From positions 954,501 through 1,018,500 of the forward strand of contig NZ_JAMGBA010000002.1 of the NCBI RefSeq assembly GCF_023516455.1: a stretch of 64,000 bases of DNA, given 5' to 3'. Both the position numbers and the translations under genes were made by a program. Source of the DNA: Sphingomonas caseinilytica (GTDB taxonomy: Bacteria; Pseudomonadota; Alphaproteobacteria; Sphingomonadales; Sphingomonadaceae). Below, piece after piece: positions 7,926-20,853 of this stretch. The stretch's first letter is position 1. Each line of letters opens with the position of its first letter. Under the pieces are notes generated by a model, which had not been told where the DNA came from, ran no database searches, and saw only the letters and a list, made by a program, of their open reading frames with translations.

Positions 7926-8708
7926 GTGGCCGAATTCACCCTGCCCAAGAACAGCAAGATCACCAAGAAGGGCCGCACCTACAAGGCCGAAGAGGGTAAG
8001 CGGCAGAAGCGGTTCAAGGTCTATCGCTACGACCCCGACAGCGGTGCCAATCCGCGCTACGACACCTATACGATCGACCTCGACAAGTGCGGGCCGATGG
8101 TTCTCGACGCGATCATCAAGATCAAGAATGAGATCGACCCGACCCTGACCTTCCGCCGCTCCTGCCGTGAAGGCATTTGCGGGTCCTGCGCGATGAACAT
8201 GGACGGGAAGAACGGACTCGCCTGCACCACCGCGATCGAGGACATCAAGGGCGACGTGCAGATCACTCCACTCCCGCACATGGAGGTGGTCAAGGACCTG
8301 GTCCCCGACATGACCCACTTCTATGCCCAATATGCCTCGATCCAGCCCTGGCTGAAGTCGGCGACGCCGGAGCCGTCGGGCAAGGAACGGCTTCAGTCGC
8401 CGGACGACCGGGCGAAGCTCGACGGTCTGTACGAGTGCATCCTGTGCGCCTGCTGCTCGACCAGCTGCCCGAGCTATTGGTGGAACAGCGACCGTTTCCT
8501 TGGGCCGGCGATCCTGCTCCAGGCATATCGCTGGCTGGCCGACAGCCGCGACGAAGCGACCGGCGAGCGGCTTGACCAGCTTGAGGACCCGTTCCGCCTT
8601 TATCGCTGCCACACGATCATGAACTGCGCCAATGTCTGCCCGAAGGGGCTGAACCCGGCCAAGGCGATCGCGGAAACCAAGAAGCTGATCGCGGAGCGCG
8701 CGGCTTGA
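7926..8708 (+). CDS. sdhB: Succinate dehydrogenase iron-sulfur subunit
   Basis: Electron-transfer subunit of complex II at the inner membrane. 260 aa, GTG start. Ligands are visible: [11 protein letters not shown] and a later Cys for the 2Fe-2S cluster, [12 protein letters not shown] for the 4Fe-4S cluster, and [17 protein letters not shown] for the 3Fe-4S cluster. The sdhC, sdhD and sdhA partners are not adjacent and must lie elsewhere. The downstream thioesterase gene starts inside its stop codon. Confidence 0.96.
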   Translation: MAEFTLPKNSKITKKGRTYKAEEGKRQKRFKVYRYDPDSGANPRYDTYTIDLDKCGPMVLDAIIKIKNEIDPTLTFRRSCREGICGSCAMNMDGKNGLACTTAIEDIKGDVQITPLPHMEVVKDLVPDMTHFYAQYASIQPWLKSATPEPSGKERLQSPDDRAKLDGLYECILCACCSTSCPSYWWNSDRFLGPAILLQAYRWLADSRDEATGERLDQLEDPFRLYRCHTIMNCANVCPKGLNPAKAIAETKKLIAERAA

Positions 8709-9187
8709 CCCTGCCCCAAGGGGCGGTCGAGGATCCCGACCACCCCGGCTGGTACAGCTGGGGCGATTTCCCGCGTGGAAGCTTCGCGGCGCAGACCGGC
8801 CGCCTGTTGTTCAAGCCGGACGTCGAAGGCCGGGCGGTGACCCGGATGCATCCGGACGCGAGCCACCAGAATATGGGCGGGTCGATCCACGGCGGGGCGG
8901 TGATGAGCTTCATCGACATGAGCCTGTTCGCCGGAGGCCGCTGCGCGGGAATGCATGAGGGGCATTATGTGACCCTCGACTGTCACACGCGGTTCGTTGC
9001 GCGGGGCCGGGTCGGCGTTCCGCTCGACGCCCATGTCCACCTGCTCAAGCAGACCAAGGGCGGCCTGGTCTTCTTCGAGGGCCATTGCGAGCAGGAGGGC
9101 GAGATCTGCTACGCTTTCACCGGCACATTGAAGCGCGTGACGCGGCCAAACGCTCCGGCCATGGATGACGATGGGGCCCGTCGGTAA
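8705..9187 (+). CDS. PaaI-family hotdog thioesterase
   Basis: Hotdog-fold acyl-CoA thioesterase, 160 aa. The helix motif [19 protein letters not shown] is typical of the PaaI/HGG type. Starts with TTG at 8705 overlapping the sdhB TGA, and its end overlaps the zapE start by 23 bp, so the three genes form one transcription unit. Substrate unknown. Confidence 0.85.
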   Translation: MTLPQGAVEDPDHPGWYSWGDFPRGSFAAQTGRLLFKPDVEGRAVTRMHPDASHQNMGGSIHGGAVMSFIDMSLFAGGRCAGMHEGHYVTLDCHTRFVARGRVGVPLDAHVHLLKQTKGGLVFFEGHCEQEGEICYAFTGTLKRVTRPNAPAMDDDGARR

Positions 9188-10277
9188 GGCCTATGCCGCG
9201 CTGGTTGCGGCAGGAGAGCTGAAGCCCGATCCAGACCAGTCCAAGGCCGTCCGGGCGCTCGACCGTTTCGGGCGCGATGCTGCTGGCCAGAGCGGCGGTT
9301 TTCTCAAGAAGCTGTTCGGCAAGAAGGAACGTCAGCGCGGCGTATACCTCTGGGGTGGCGTCGGCCGCGGCAAGTCGATGCTGATGGACCTGGCGTTCGA
9401 CAATCTCGACATCCAGCCCAAGCGCCGAACCCATTTTCACGCTTTCATGCTGGACGTTCACGCGCGCTTGCGCGAGGCGCGGAAAAGCGAGGAAGGCGAC
9501 CCCGTCATCCGCGTCGCGCACGACATCGCCGAGGAGGTGAAGTTCCTCGCTTTCGACGAGATGATGGTCACCAACAGCGCGGACGCCATGATCATGTCGC
9601 GCCTGTTCACGGCGATGATCGACGAAGGGGTGGCGATCGTCACGACGTCGAACCGCCCGCCGCGCGATCTCTACAAGGACGGGCTGAACCGGGAGCTGTT
9701 CCTTCCCTTCATCGACCTCATCGAGCGAACGATGGAAGTGCTGCCCCTGAACGGGCCGACCGACTATCGCCTCGACCGTATGCGCGGGCTGGACACCTGG
9801 CTGGTGCCCAACGGGCCGGAAGCGACCGAAAAGCTCAGTGCCGCTTTCTTCCAGCTGACCGACCATCCGGTCGAGGACCGGGCAGCGGTGCCGTCGGAGG
9901 AACTCGATGTCGGCGGCGGGCGGATGTTGCACGTTCCGAAGAGCCTCAAAGGCGTGGCGGTCTTCAGCTTCAAGCGGCTTTGCAGCGAAGCACGCGGAGC
10001 TTCCGACTATCTGGCGGTGGCACGCCGCTTTCACACCGTCATCATCGTCGGAATTCCGATCCTTACCCGCGAGATGCGCAACGAGGCGGCGCGGTTCGTC
10101 ACCCTGATCGACGCGCTGTACGAACATCGTGTGAAACTCCTCGCCGCGGCGGATGCGGAACCGTCCGCCCTCTATCCGTCAGGCGACGGCCGGTTCGAGT
10201 TCGACCGTACGGTGAGCCGTCTCGAGGAAATGCAGAGCGCCGACTATCTCGGCGAAGGGCACGGACTGGCGGCCTAG
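9165..10277 (+). CDS. zapE: Cell division ATPase ZapE (AFG1-like)
   Basis: AFG1/LACE1-type P-loop ATPase associated with the Z-ring in proteobacteria. 370 aa, with Walker A GGVGRGKS (64-71), Walker B FLAFDE (about 127-132), and the conserved TSNRPPRDLYKDGLNRELFL stretch. Full-length for the family. Placement after sdhB is common in alphaproteobacteria. Confidence 0.93.
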   Translation: MTMGPVGKAYAALVAAGELKPDPDQSKAVRALDRFGRDAAGQSGGFLKKLFGKKERQRGVYLWGGVGRGKSMLMDLAFDNLDIQPKRRTHFHAFMLDVHARLREARKSEEGDPVIRVAHDIAEEVKFLAFDEMMVTNSADAMIMSRLFTAMIDEGVAIVTTSNRPPRDLYKDGLNRELFLPFIDLIERTMEVLPLNGPTDYRLDRMRGLDTWLVPNGPEATEKLSAAFFQLTDHPVEDRAAVPSEELDVGGGRMLHVPKSLKGVAVFSFKRLCSEARGASDYLAVARRFHTVIIVGIPILTREMRNEAARFVTLIDALYEHRVKLLAAADAEPSALYPSGDGRFEFDRTVSRLEEMQSADYLGEGHGLAA

Positions 10278-10390
10278 GCGGCCAAACTACATTATCCATC
10301 CGGCCAAATTACCCCGAAGGTGCGAAGAAACCTCTACGCAAAGCCGGAGACTCGTCCTAGCGTCGGGCCGACAATCCGGAGGGGAATTCC

Positions 10391-11830
10391 ATGCGCTCGT
10401 TGCTCGCTTTGTCGTTTCTTGCCTTTTCAGCTTCCGCTTTCGCGCAGGTGCCGGCCATCGTCAGCCAGCCATCGAAGCTGGACCCGGCGTGGCAGGCAAA
10501 AACGCGTGCCCTTTACGAAACCGCGGTCGAAATTCCGACCGTGTCAGGTCGCAACCAGATGCCCAAGCTTGCCGAATATCTGGCAGGTGAACTGAAGGCT
10601 GCGGGCTTTGCCGCCGACGACATCAAGATCATGCCCTACGAGGGCGAAGCTGGCGACAAGACGGTAGCCCTGATTGCCCGCTGGCGTGCGGAGAAGCCCA
10701 CCGCCAAGCCGATTCTGCTCATGGCGCACATGGACGTGGTCGAGGCGAAGCGCGAGGATTGGAAGTTCGACCCCTTCGAATTCCGCGAGGAAGGCGGCTA
10801 TTTCTATGGCCGCGGAACCTATGACAACAAGGCCGGCATGACCGGCATCATGATGTCGGTCCTGAAGCTGAAGCAGGCCGGCTGGAGGCCGAAGCGCGAC
10901 CTCATCCTGTTCTTCTCGGGTGACGAAGAAACCAAGGGCAATGGGGCCAGCCTGGGGGCAACCGAGTGGCGGCAGCTAACCGACGCCGAATATGCGTTGA
11001 ACTCGGACGGCGGCGGCGGCGGATTCCTCGCCAACGGCACCTCGCTGGGCTTCGCGCTTCAAACCGCCGAGAAGACATTCCAATCCTATCATTTCACGGT
11101 CCGCAACAAGGGCGGACACTCCAGCCGCCCGCGGCCCGACAATGCGATTTACGAGCTTGCAACGGCCCTGAAGAAACTGGAGGCGCATCGCTTCGAGCCG
11201 TCGCTCAACGAGACTACTCGCGGCTATTTCAAGCTCCGCGCAATGCAGGAGGGCGATAGCGCGCTCGGTAAGGCGATGCGGGCCTGGCTGGCCAACGAAC
11301 AGGATGGCGCTGCCGCCGATGCGATCGAGGCCAGCGAGCTGGAAACCGGCTTCACTCGCACGCGCTGTGTCGCGACCGAGCTAACCGGCGGCCATGCCGA
11401 CAACGCCTTGCCGCAAATGGCCGATGCGACCGTCAACTGCCGCATCCTACCGGGCGTCAGTCCCGATGCTGTTCTCGCCGAATTGAAGGGCGTTGTCGGC
11501 GCCGGCGTCGAGGTCACCAAGGACGGCACCTATTCCGGCCGCGCCACGCCGGTCAGCCCGCTGCGGGCCGATGTCGCCAAAGCCTACCAGGATGCGGTGA
11601 CCGCGTTGAACGGTAAGAATGTTCCGGTCGCCCCCTACATGTCGGCCGGCGCAACCGATGGCTCTTTCTTCCGCGAAGCGGGTATGCCGGTTTACGGCCT
11701 CGACGGCAGCTGGGTCATCATCCCTGAAGACGAGCGCGCCCACGGCCTCGATGAGCGGATGGCGGTTCGCGCCGTTTACGACAATGTGTTGTTCTGGGAG
11801 ATGATGCTGAAGGCACTTGCGGGCCGTTAG
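10391..11830 (+). CDS. Exported M20-family metallopeptidase
   Basis: Secreted or periplasmic zinc peptidase of the M20/M25/M40 family, 479 aa. N-terminal signal peptide MRSLLALSFLAFSASAFA. Metal and catalytic elements are LLMAHMDVVE, GRGTYDNKAG, SGDEETKG, the Asp of LNSDGG and the late His of ERAHGLDER; a dimerisation domain lies in between. Substrate unknown: probably a carboxypeptidase or dipeptidase. Monocistronic. Confidence 0.9.
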   Translation: MRSLLALSFLAFSASAFAQVPAIVSQPSKLDPAWQAKTRALYETAVEIPTVSGRNQMPKLAEYLAGELKAAGFAADDIKIMPYEGEAGDKTVALIARWRAEKPTAKPILLMAHMDVVEAKREDWKFDPFEFREEGGYFYGRGTYDNKAGMTGIMMSVLKLKQAGWRPKRDLILFFSGDEETKGNGASLGATEWRQLTDAEYALNSDGGGGGFLANGTSLGFALQTAEKTFQSYHFTVRNKGGHSSRPRPDNAIYELATALKKLEAHRFEPSLNETTRGYFKLRAMQEGDSALGKAMRAWLANEQDGAAADAIEASELETGFTRTRCVATELTGGHADNALPQMADATVNCRILPGVSPDAVLAELKGVVGAGVEVTKDGTYSGRATPVSPLRADVAKAYQDAVTALNGKNVPVAPYMSAGATDGSFFREAGMPVYGLDGSWVIIPEDERAHGLDERMAVRAVYDNVLFWEMMLKALAGR

Positions 11831-11866
11831 AGCGTTATTTCACCTCTCAAAAGGAGGAGAAGGACT

Positions 11867-12244
11867 ATGCTCGGCAAAGCCGACGCCACGCCCATGCTCG
11901 CGGTCAAGGATGTTGATCGGGCCCGGCAATTCTATGAGGAAAAGCTGGGTTTTGACACCGCCGATGAAATGGGCGGCGAAATCGTTACGTTGAAGGGCGG
12001 CAACACCGACATCACGGTCTATCGTTCGGAGTTCGCGGGAACCAACAAGGCCACTGCGTTGACGTTCGACGTCGACGATATCGAGTCCGAGGTCCGCGAC
12101 CTCAAGGAAAAGGGCATCTTCTTCGAACAATATGATGTCGAGGGCCTGACCGCCAACGGCGACATTTACGAGGGCGAAGGGATGAAGACCGCCTGGTTCA
12201 AGGATCCGGACGGCAACATCCTCAGCCTGTTCGAGGGAAAGTAA
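11867..12244 (+). CDS. VOC-fold (glyoxalase/bleomycin-resistance) protein
   Basis: Small vicinal-oxygen-chelate protein, 125 aa, one betaalphabetabetabeta pair: begins ATPMLAVKDVDRARQFYEEKLGF and ends with WFKDPDGNILSLFEG, which carries the terminal Glu typical of the fold. Preceded by an AGGAGGA-like ribosome binding site. Reaction not predictable. Confidence 0.85.
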   Translation: MLGKADATPMLAVKDVDRARQFYEEKLGFDTADEMGGEIVTLKGGNTDITVYRSEFAGTNKATALTFDVDDIESEVRDLKEKGIFFEQYDVEGLTANGDIYEGEGMKTAWFKDPDGNILSLFEGK

Positions 12245-12253
12245 AATCGAAAA

Positions 12254-12277
12254 GGCCGCCCGGATTCTCGGGCGGCC
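12254..12277. terminator. Bidirectional hairpin terminator
   Basis: A 9-bp perfect stem (12254-12262 with 12269-12277) around a 6-nt loop, with an A-rich flank on the left that gives a U-run for leftward transcripts. It separates the VOC gene from the convergent small secreted protein. Confidence 0.75.
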
Positions 12278-12299
12278 TCATCATTTACGGAAACCAGCT

Positions 12300-12671
12300 C
12301 TAGCGCAGAATGGCGCTGACGACTTGACTGACCAGCATGGTAGCGGGGTCGACTTGATAGACGTACCCGTCGCCGTAGTAGTAGCGGTAGTTGGGGTTGA
12401 AGCCGTATTGCGTTCGCATATCGTACGGGATCTGGTTGTAATTCCAGGCATAGCCATAGTTGCGCGGCCAATGCTGTCCGACATTGTACAGCTTTTTGGC
12501 CTGCCCCGGGGGAAGGCACCCATTATTCTTCTTGGCGAGGCCCGGCGGGCAGCCTCCTCCCCCATAGGCATAGCCATGGCCCTTGTTACCCTTGGCATGG
12601 TCCGGCTTCGCAAAGGCGGGCGCGGTCGCAGCCAGAGTCGCGATGCCGGCGAAAATCAGGAGCTTCTTCAT
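12300..12671 (-). CDS. Small secreted protein, RcnB-like in composition
   Basis: 123 aa with a signal peptide ([21 protein letters not shown]). The mature protein begins His/Lys/Gly-rich, then has [20 protein letters not shown], a motif common in small periplasmic proteins of sphingomonads, and a Tyr/Asn-rich C-terminus. The arrangement recalls RcnB-type periplasmic proteins, but I cannot assign a function. Confidence 0.75.
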   Translation of the reverse strand: MKKLLIFAGIATLAATAPAFAKPDHAKGNKGHGYAYGGGGCPPGLAKKNNGCLPPGQAKKLYNVGQHWPRNYGYAWNYNQIPYDMRTQYGFNPNYRYYYGDGYVYQVDPATMLVSQVVSAILR

Positions 12672-12775
12672 AAAATCCCCTTCGAAATGTTGGGTCCAAC
12701 CTATCTGTACCGGGCTGAACGGTCCATGACCTGATCGTTAACCGTCACCCGAACGGACTTTCGCGATGCGCCTTG

Positions 12776-13285
12776 CTAACTAGGATCGCCGCCGGGCGTT
12801 CCCTCCGGGCCGTAAAGCGCGACGGGATCGACAGTCGGAAGGCCTTCGAACCAGGTTCGAAAACTGGGCGAATGCCAATTTCCACGAATGGTCCACCACC
12901 ATCTGATCCCGGGTTGGGACTTCAGGCTAATCACTTGCTGTTCGATATTCTGCCAATGCTCTTCATCGAGCAGGCCTCGTAGCCACTGGACGCGGGACGA
13001 CTCGTAGTAGCGGAACAAGGCGCTGCCGTAGGCAATAAAGCGGACTCGTTCGTCAGGATTGATGGCTTCGGGATTGCCGAGCGAAACGCGCCAGATCCGG
13101 GCAAAGTCGCCGTCATTGATCAAGCTGGAGATGACTGCGTGATAGGTTGTCGAATGTGCCTGCGACGATGAGGCACGGACCGCGCGCGTCGCCTGTCGCA
13201 ATTGGACTCCGACAAATATCAGGGAGCCAACCACCGCGACTGCAGAGATGATCTGTGACAGGAAGGATAGTTGCTCGAGCGACAT
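12776..13285 (-). CDS. Hypothetical membrane-anchored protein
   Basis: 169 aa. One N-terminal transmembrane helix (IISAVAVVGSLIFVGVQLRQ, about residues 11-30) followed by a soluble helical domain rich in Trp and Arg (QWLRGLLDEEHWQNIEQQ, GIRWWW). This layout recurs in many alphaproteobacterial hypothetical proteins. No catalytic motif seen; function unknown. Confidence 0.7.
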   Translation of the reverse strand: MSLEQLSFLSQIISAVAVVGSLIFVGVQLRQATRAVRASSSQAHSTTYHAVISSLINDGDFARIWRVSLGNPEAINPDERVRFIAYGSALFRYYESSRVQWLRGLLDEEHWQNIEQQVISLKSQPGIRWWWTIRGNWHSPSFRTWFEGLPTVDPVALYGPEGTPGGDPS

Positions 13286-13370
13286 AGCGATGCCCCCATT
13301 CGCCTCTCAGAGGCCTATACGCTGGGCCGAACAAATGTTGAAGCTGATCGCCTTGCCCCATTGAGCCTGA

Positions 13371-14402
<1,032 letters not shown>

Positions 14403-14403
14403 T

Positions 14404-14467
14404 CGTCGCCCCAGCGAAGGCTGGGGCCCATGCCATTGCATGGATGCCAGCCTTCGCTGGCATGACG
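14404..14467. repeat. Palindromic dispersed repeat, family 1, copy A
   Basis: Two arms, GCCCCAGCGAAGGCTGGGGC and GCCAGCCTTCGCTGGC, separated by about 16 bp and each able to fold on itself as well as with the other. Same element as at 19531 and 20774. It fills most of the mdh-sucD junction. Confidence 0.85.
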
Positions 14468-14483
14468 GGATAAAGGGCCAAGT

Positions 14484-15368
14484 ATGAGCATTCTCGTCAA
14501 CAAGAACACCAAGGTCATCACCCAGGGGATGACCGGCGAAACCGGCACCTTCCACACGCAGCAGGCGCTGGCCTATGGTACGCAGATGGTCGGCGGCGTC
14601 ACCCCCGGCAAGGGCGGCACGACGCATCTCGACCTGCCGGTGTTCAACACCGTCCGTGAGGCGGTCGAGACGACTGGCGCCGACGCATCGGTCATCTATG
14701 TTCCGCCGCCCTTCGCCGCGGACTCGATCCTTGAAGCGATCGATGCGGAGGTGCCGCTGATCGTCTGCATCACCGAGGGCATTCCGGTTCTCGACATGGT
14801 CAAGGTGAAGCGCGCCCTGGACGGCTCGAAGTCGCGCCTGATCGGCCCGAATTGCCCGGGTGTCCTGACTCCGGGCGAATGCAAGATCGGCATCATGCCG
14901 GGCAACATCTTCAAGAAGGGCAGTGTCGGCGTCGTCTCGCGCTCCGGCACGCTTACCTATGAAGCGGTGTTCCAGACCTCGAACGAGGGTCTGGGCCAGA
15001 CCACCGCGGTCGGGATCGGCGGCGATCCGGTCAAGGGCACCGAATTCATCGAGATGCTGGAATTGTTCCTTGCCGACGACGAAACCAAGTCGATCATCAT
15101 GATCGGCGAGATCGGCGGCGACGCGGAAGAGCAGGCGGCGCAGTTCCTCGCGGACGAAGCCAAGCGTGGCCGCAGCAAGCCCACCGTCGGCTTCATTGCC
15201 GGCCGCACGGCGCCTCCGGGCCGTCGCATGGGCCATGCCGGCGCGATCGTGTCGGGCGGCAAGGGCGATGCCGAAAGCAAGATCGCGGCAATGGAAGCGG
15301 CTGGAATCCGCGTCTCCCCGAGCCCATCTGAGCTCGGCAAGACGCTTAAGGAATTGCTGAACGCCTAA
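14484..15368 (+). CDS. sucD: Succinyl-CoA ligase, alpha subunit
   Basis: CoA-binding subunit of succinyl-CoA synthetase, 294 aa. Shows the CoA-site pattern [12 protein letters not shown], and the phosphorylated active-site His251 in [16 protein letters not shown]. Its partner sucC is not in this window. Followed 22 bp later by sucA. Confidence 0.96.
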   Translation: MSILVNKNTKVITQGMTGETGTFHTQQALAYGTQMVGGVTPGKGGTTHLDLPVFNTVREAVETTGADASVIYVPPPFAADSILEAIDAEVPLIVCITEGIPVLDMVKVKRALDGSKSRLIGPNCPGVLTPGECKIGIMPGNIFKKGSVGVVSRSGTLTYEAVFQTSNEGLGQTTAVGIGGDPVKGTEFIEMLELFLADDETKSIIMIGEIGGDAEEQAAQFLADEAKRGRSKPTVGFIAGRTAPPGRRMGHAGAIVSGGKGDAESKIAAMEAAGIRVSPSPSELGKTLKELLNA

Positions 15369-15390
15369 GTAAGGCGAGCGGGAAGGGCAA

Positions 15391-18213
<2,823 letters not shown>

Positions 18214-18226
18214 GGAAACGCGACCC

Positions 18227-19522
18227 ATGGCCACCGATGTGAAGGTTCCAGCACTGGGAGAGTCGATCACTGAAGGCACGCTCGCGCAGTGGCTGAAGAA
18301 GCCCGGCGAAGCCGTCGCCGCGGACGAGCCGATCGCGAGCCTCGAGACTGACAAGGTTTCGGTCGAAGTGCCGTCGCCGGTCGCGGGTACGATGGCCGAG
18401 CAGCTGTTCCAGGAAGGCGACACGGTCGAGGTTGGCGCCGTCATCGCACGGATCGGCGAAGCTGGCGCTGCGGCGGCGGCTGCCGCTCCCGCGGAGACCA
18501 AGGAAGCGGTCGATGCGGCGACCAACCCGCCTGGGCCGGCCGAAACGCCGCTGCCGAGGGAAGACGCGCATGCTCCGGCTGCGGATCACGCCGACCTGAC
18601 CCTGTCACCCGCGGTTCGCCGTGCAGTTCTCGAGCATCACGTCGATCCGTCGAAGATCAGTGGTACCGGCAAGGACGGGCGCCTGACCAAGGATGATGTG
18701 CTGGCGGCTGCCAAGGCCAAGGACAGCGGACCGGTTCACGAGCCTGAAGTGAAGGCGCCTGCGGCCGCCCCGGCGGCGACCGCGCAACCTGCACTGGCTG
18801 CAGCTGCCGCGCCTTCGGGCGAGCGCCGCGAGGAACGGGTCAAGATGACCCGGCTTCGGCAGACCATCGCAACGCGCCTCAAGGAGGCGCAGAACACGGC
18901 GGCGCTGCTCACCACCTACAACGACGTCGACATGACGGCGGTGATCGATGCGCGCGCCCGCTACAAGGATCTGTTCGAGAAGAAGCACGGCATCCGCCTC
19001 GGCTTCATGGGCTTCTTCGTGAAGGCGGTCGCGCTCGCCGCTCGCGACGTTCCATCCGTCAACGCCCGCATTGAGGGCGACGAGATCGTCTACCACGACT
19101 ATCTCGACGTTTCGGTCGCGGTGTCGGCTCCGAAGGGCTTGGTCGTCCCGGTGATCCGCTCGGCCGACGCGATGAGCTTCGCCGAAATCGAAAAGACCAT
19201 TGCAGGCTTCGGCAAGAAGGCCAAGGACGGCACGCTGACCGCCGACGATATGAAGGGCGGCACCTTTACCATTTCCAACGGCGGCGTGTTCGGATCGCTG
19301 CTGTCGAGCCCGATCATCAATCCGCCGCAGTCGGCGGTCCTCGGAATGCATCGCATCGAAGAGCGTCCGGTCGTCCGCGACGGCCAGATCGTCGCACGTC
19401 CGATGATGTACCTCGCCCTGTCGTATGATCACCGCCTGATCGACGGCCGCGAGGCGGTGACTTTCCTCGTTCGCGTCAAGGAAGCGATCGAGGATCCGAC
19501 CCGCCTGCTGATCGACCTCTAG
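18227..19522 (+). CDS. sucB: 2-oxoglutarate dehydrogenase E2, dihydrolipoyl succinyltransferase
   Basis: E2 core of the 2-oxoglutarate dehydrogenase complex, 431 aa. One lipoyl domain with Lys43 in ETDKVSVEV, an Ala/Pro-rich linker, the peripheral-subunit-binding domain starting [15 protein letters not shown], and the catalytic domain with [13 protein letters not shown]. Start taken at ATG 18227, where [16 protein letters not shown] begins, with AAGGAAA upstream. Confidence 0.96.
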   Translation: MATDVKVPALGESITEGTLAQWLKKPGEAVAADEPIASLETDKVSVEVPSPVAGTMAEQLFQEGDTVEVGAVIARIGEAGAAAAAAAPAETKEAVDAATNPPGPAETPLPREDAHAPAADHADLTLSPAVRRAVLEHHVDPSKISGTGKDGRLTKDDVLAAAKAKDSGPVHEPEVKAPAAAPAATAQPALAAAAAPSGERREERVKMTRLRQTIATRLKEAQNTAALLTTYNDVDMTAVIDARARYKDLFEKKHGIRLGFMGFFVKAVALAARDVPSVNARIEGDEIVYHDYLDVSVAVSAPKGLVVPVIRSADAMSFAEIEKTIAGFGKKAKDGTLTADDMKGGTFTISNGGVFGSLLSSPIINPPQSAVLGMHRIEERPVVRDGQIVARPMMYLALSYDHRLIDGREAVTFLVRVKEAIEDPTRLLIDL

Positions 19523-19530
19523 GTCTGCTA

Positions 19531-19596
19531 GTCGCCCAGCGAAGGCTGAGGCCCACGCCAAAAAAAGACTTGGATGCCAGCCTTCGCTGGCATGAC
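19531..19596. repeat. Palindromic dispersed repeat, family 1, copy B
   Basis: Same element as 14404 and 20774, but more diverged in the left arm (GCTGAGGCCC) and with an A-rich centre (AAAAAAAGAC). Sits between sucB and the flavodoxin-fold gene. Confidence 0.8.
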
Positions 19597-19636
19597 ATTT
19601 AATGGAAAGAGTCACGGCGGTCGGCGTTGCTTGCCC

Positions 19637-20716
19637 ATGACCGATGCACCAGAGCCCCGGAAGGGGATGCCTCCTGTCGAGCTTGACGAAGCTGAATTCC
19701 GCAAGCGCTTCCTGTCGACCTTTACCGACCCCGCTTTCGAAACCGCAAAAGCCGAACTGGACAAGGTCGCTGGGATTGCGTGGGATGGCTATTCCAACAG
19801 CCGCAAGTCTCCGCGTACCGAGAAGGCGGGCCCCGGCTATGCCGATCCCGACTATGACCTTGCGGTCGACTGGATCAACGCGAAGGCGCTGATCGACACG
19901 GCCCAGGCCGAGCATGACAATCGCGACGAGCCCCCCTGCATCCTGATCGTCAACTGCTCCTCCCGAAGCGAGCACACCTGCCCCGGCGAGATGTCGAAGA
20001 GCTGGCGCCTGCTGGAGCTCGCTAAGGAAATCTGCGGGGTCGAAGGGACGATGGTCCGGACGCTCGACCTGTCGCGGTTGGCGTCGGAGTATGGCCGCAA
20101 CATCCACCCCTGCAAAGCCTGCTTCTCGACCGCGCCGGCGCTCTGCCATTGGCCGTGCAGCTGCTACCCCAACTATGCCCTCGGCCAGACGCAGGACTGG
20201 ATGAACGACATCTATCCGCTGTGGATGAGGGCGCACGGCATCATGATCATCACGCCCGTCAACTGGTATTCGCCGACCTCGCCGCTGAAGCTGATGATGG
20301 ATCGGCTGGTCTGCGCCGACGGCGGCAATCCCGATCCGACGCTCACTCACGGCAAGGACGCGAAGAAGGCCAAGGAGCTCGAGATGGAAGGCTGGCCCTA
20401 CCCGCGCCATCTCGCGGGGCGGGTCTTCTCCGTCGTTGTCCATGGCGACGTCGAGGGTGCGGAGAATGTCCGCCGAAGCCTCGCCGACTGGCTGCGCTTC
20501 ATGGAATTGAAGCCGGCCGGCCCAAGCGCGGAGCTCGACCGCTATATTGGGTACTGGCAGCCCTATGCGACCAACCATGAGGAACTCGACAAGGACCAAT
20601 GCATCCAGGAGGAGGTGCGCAACGCCGCGCGCACCATGCTTCGCGCCGTCCAGGAACAGCGCGCCGGCCGGCTGATCGACGGCGGCGAAGGCCTGGATCG
20701 CCCCCGCCAGAAATAG
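19637..20716 (+). CDS. Flavodoxin-fold NAD(P)H-dependent oxidoreductase
   Basis: 359 aa. A central flavodoxin/FMN-reductase-like domain begins at CILIVNCSSRSEHTCPGEMSK (about residue 100), with TPVNWYSPTSPLKLMMDRL as the typical second FMN loop; four Cys cluster in HPCKACFSTAPALCHWPCSC, unusual for simple FMN reductases. N-terminal 95 residues look like a separate helical domain. I start at ATG 19637 because the upstream in-frame codons are translated repeat sequence. It interrupts sucB and lpd and is flanked by repeat copies B and C. Physiological role unknown. Confidence 0.8.
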   Translation: MTDAPEPRKGMPPVELDEAEFRKRFLSTFTDPAFETAKAELDKVAGIAWDGYSNSRKSPRTEKAGPGYADPDYDLAVDWINAKALIDTAQAEHDNRDEPPCILIVNCSSRSEHTCPGEMSKSWRLLELAKEICGVEGTMVRTLDLSRLASEYGRNIHPCKACFSTAPALCHWPCSCYPNYALGQTQDWMNDIYPLWMRAHGIMIITPVNWYSPTSPLKLMMDRLVCADGGNPDPTLTHGKDAKKAKELEMEGWPYPRHLAGRVFSVVVHGDVEGAENVRRSLADWLRFMELKPAGPSAELDRYIGYWQPYATNHEELDKDQCIQEEVRNAARTMLRAVQEQRAGRLIDGGEGLDRPRQK

Positions 20717-20773
20717 GTGGGGTGGATTCATCGCGCATGGCCGCTTATGTCGCGGCCAATCTCAACCATTGAG

Positions 20774-20837
20774 CGTCGCCCCAGCGAAGGCTGGGGCCCA
20801 TGTCGATGGCATGGATGCCAGCCTTCGCTGGCATGAC
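20774..20837. repeat. Palindromic dispersed repeat, family 1, copy C
   Basis: Nearly identical to copy A at 14404 in both arms, same orientation, with a different centre. Lies between the flavodoxin-fold gene and lpd. In one frame its right arm encodes MPAFAGMT, which falsely extends the following reading frame upstream. Confidence 0.85.
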
Positions 20838-20853
20838 AATAAAGGGAATAAGA

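Noticed and set aside
18605..20731. Very long antisense reading frame opposite sucB and the flavodoxin-fold gene
   Set aside because: Codon pattern is a mirror of the two well supported genes on the plus strand; no domain recognised in the translation and it crosses a repeat.
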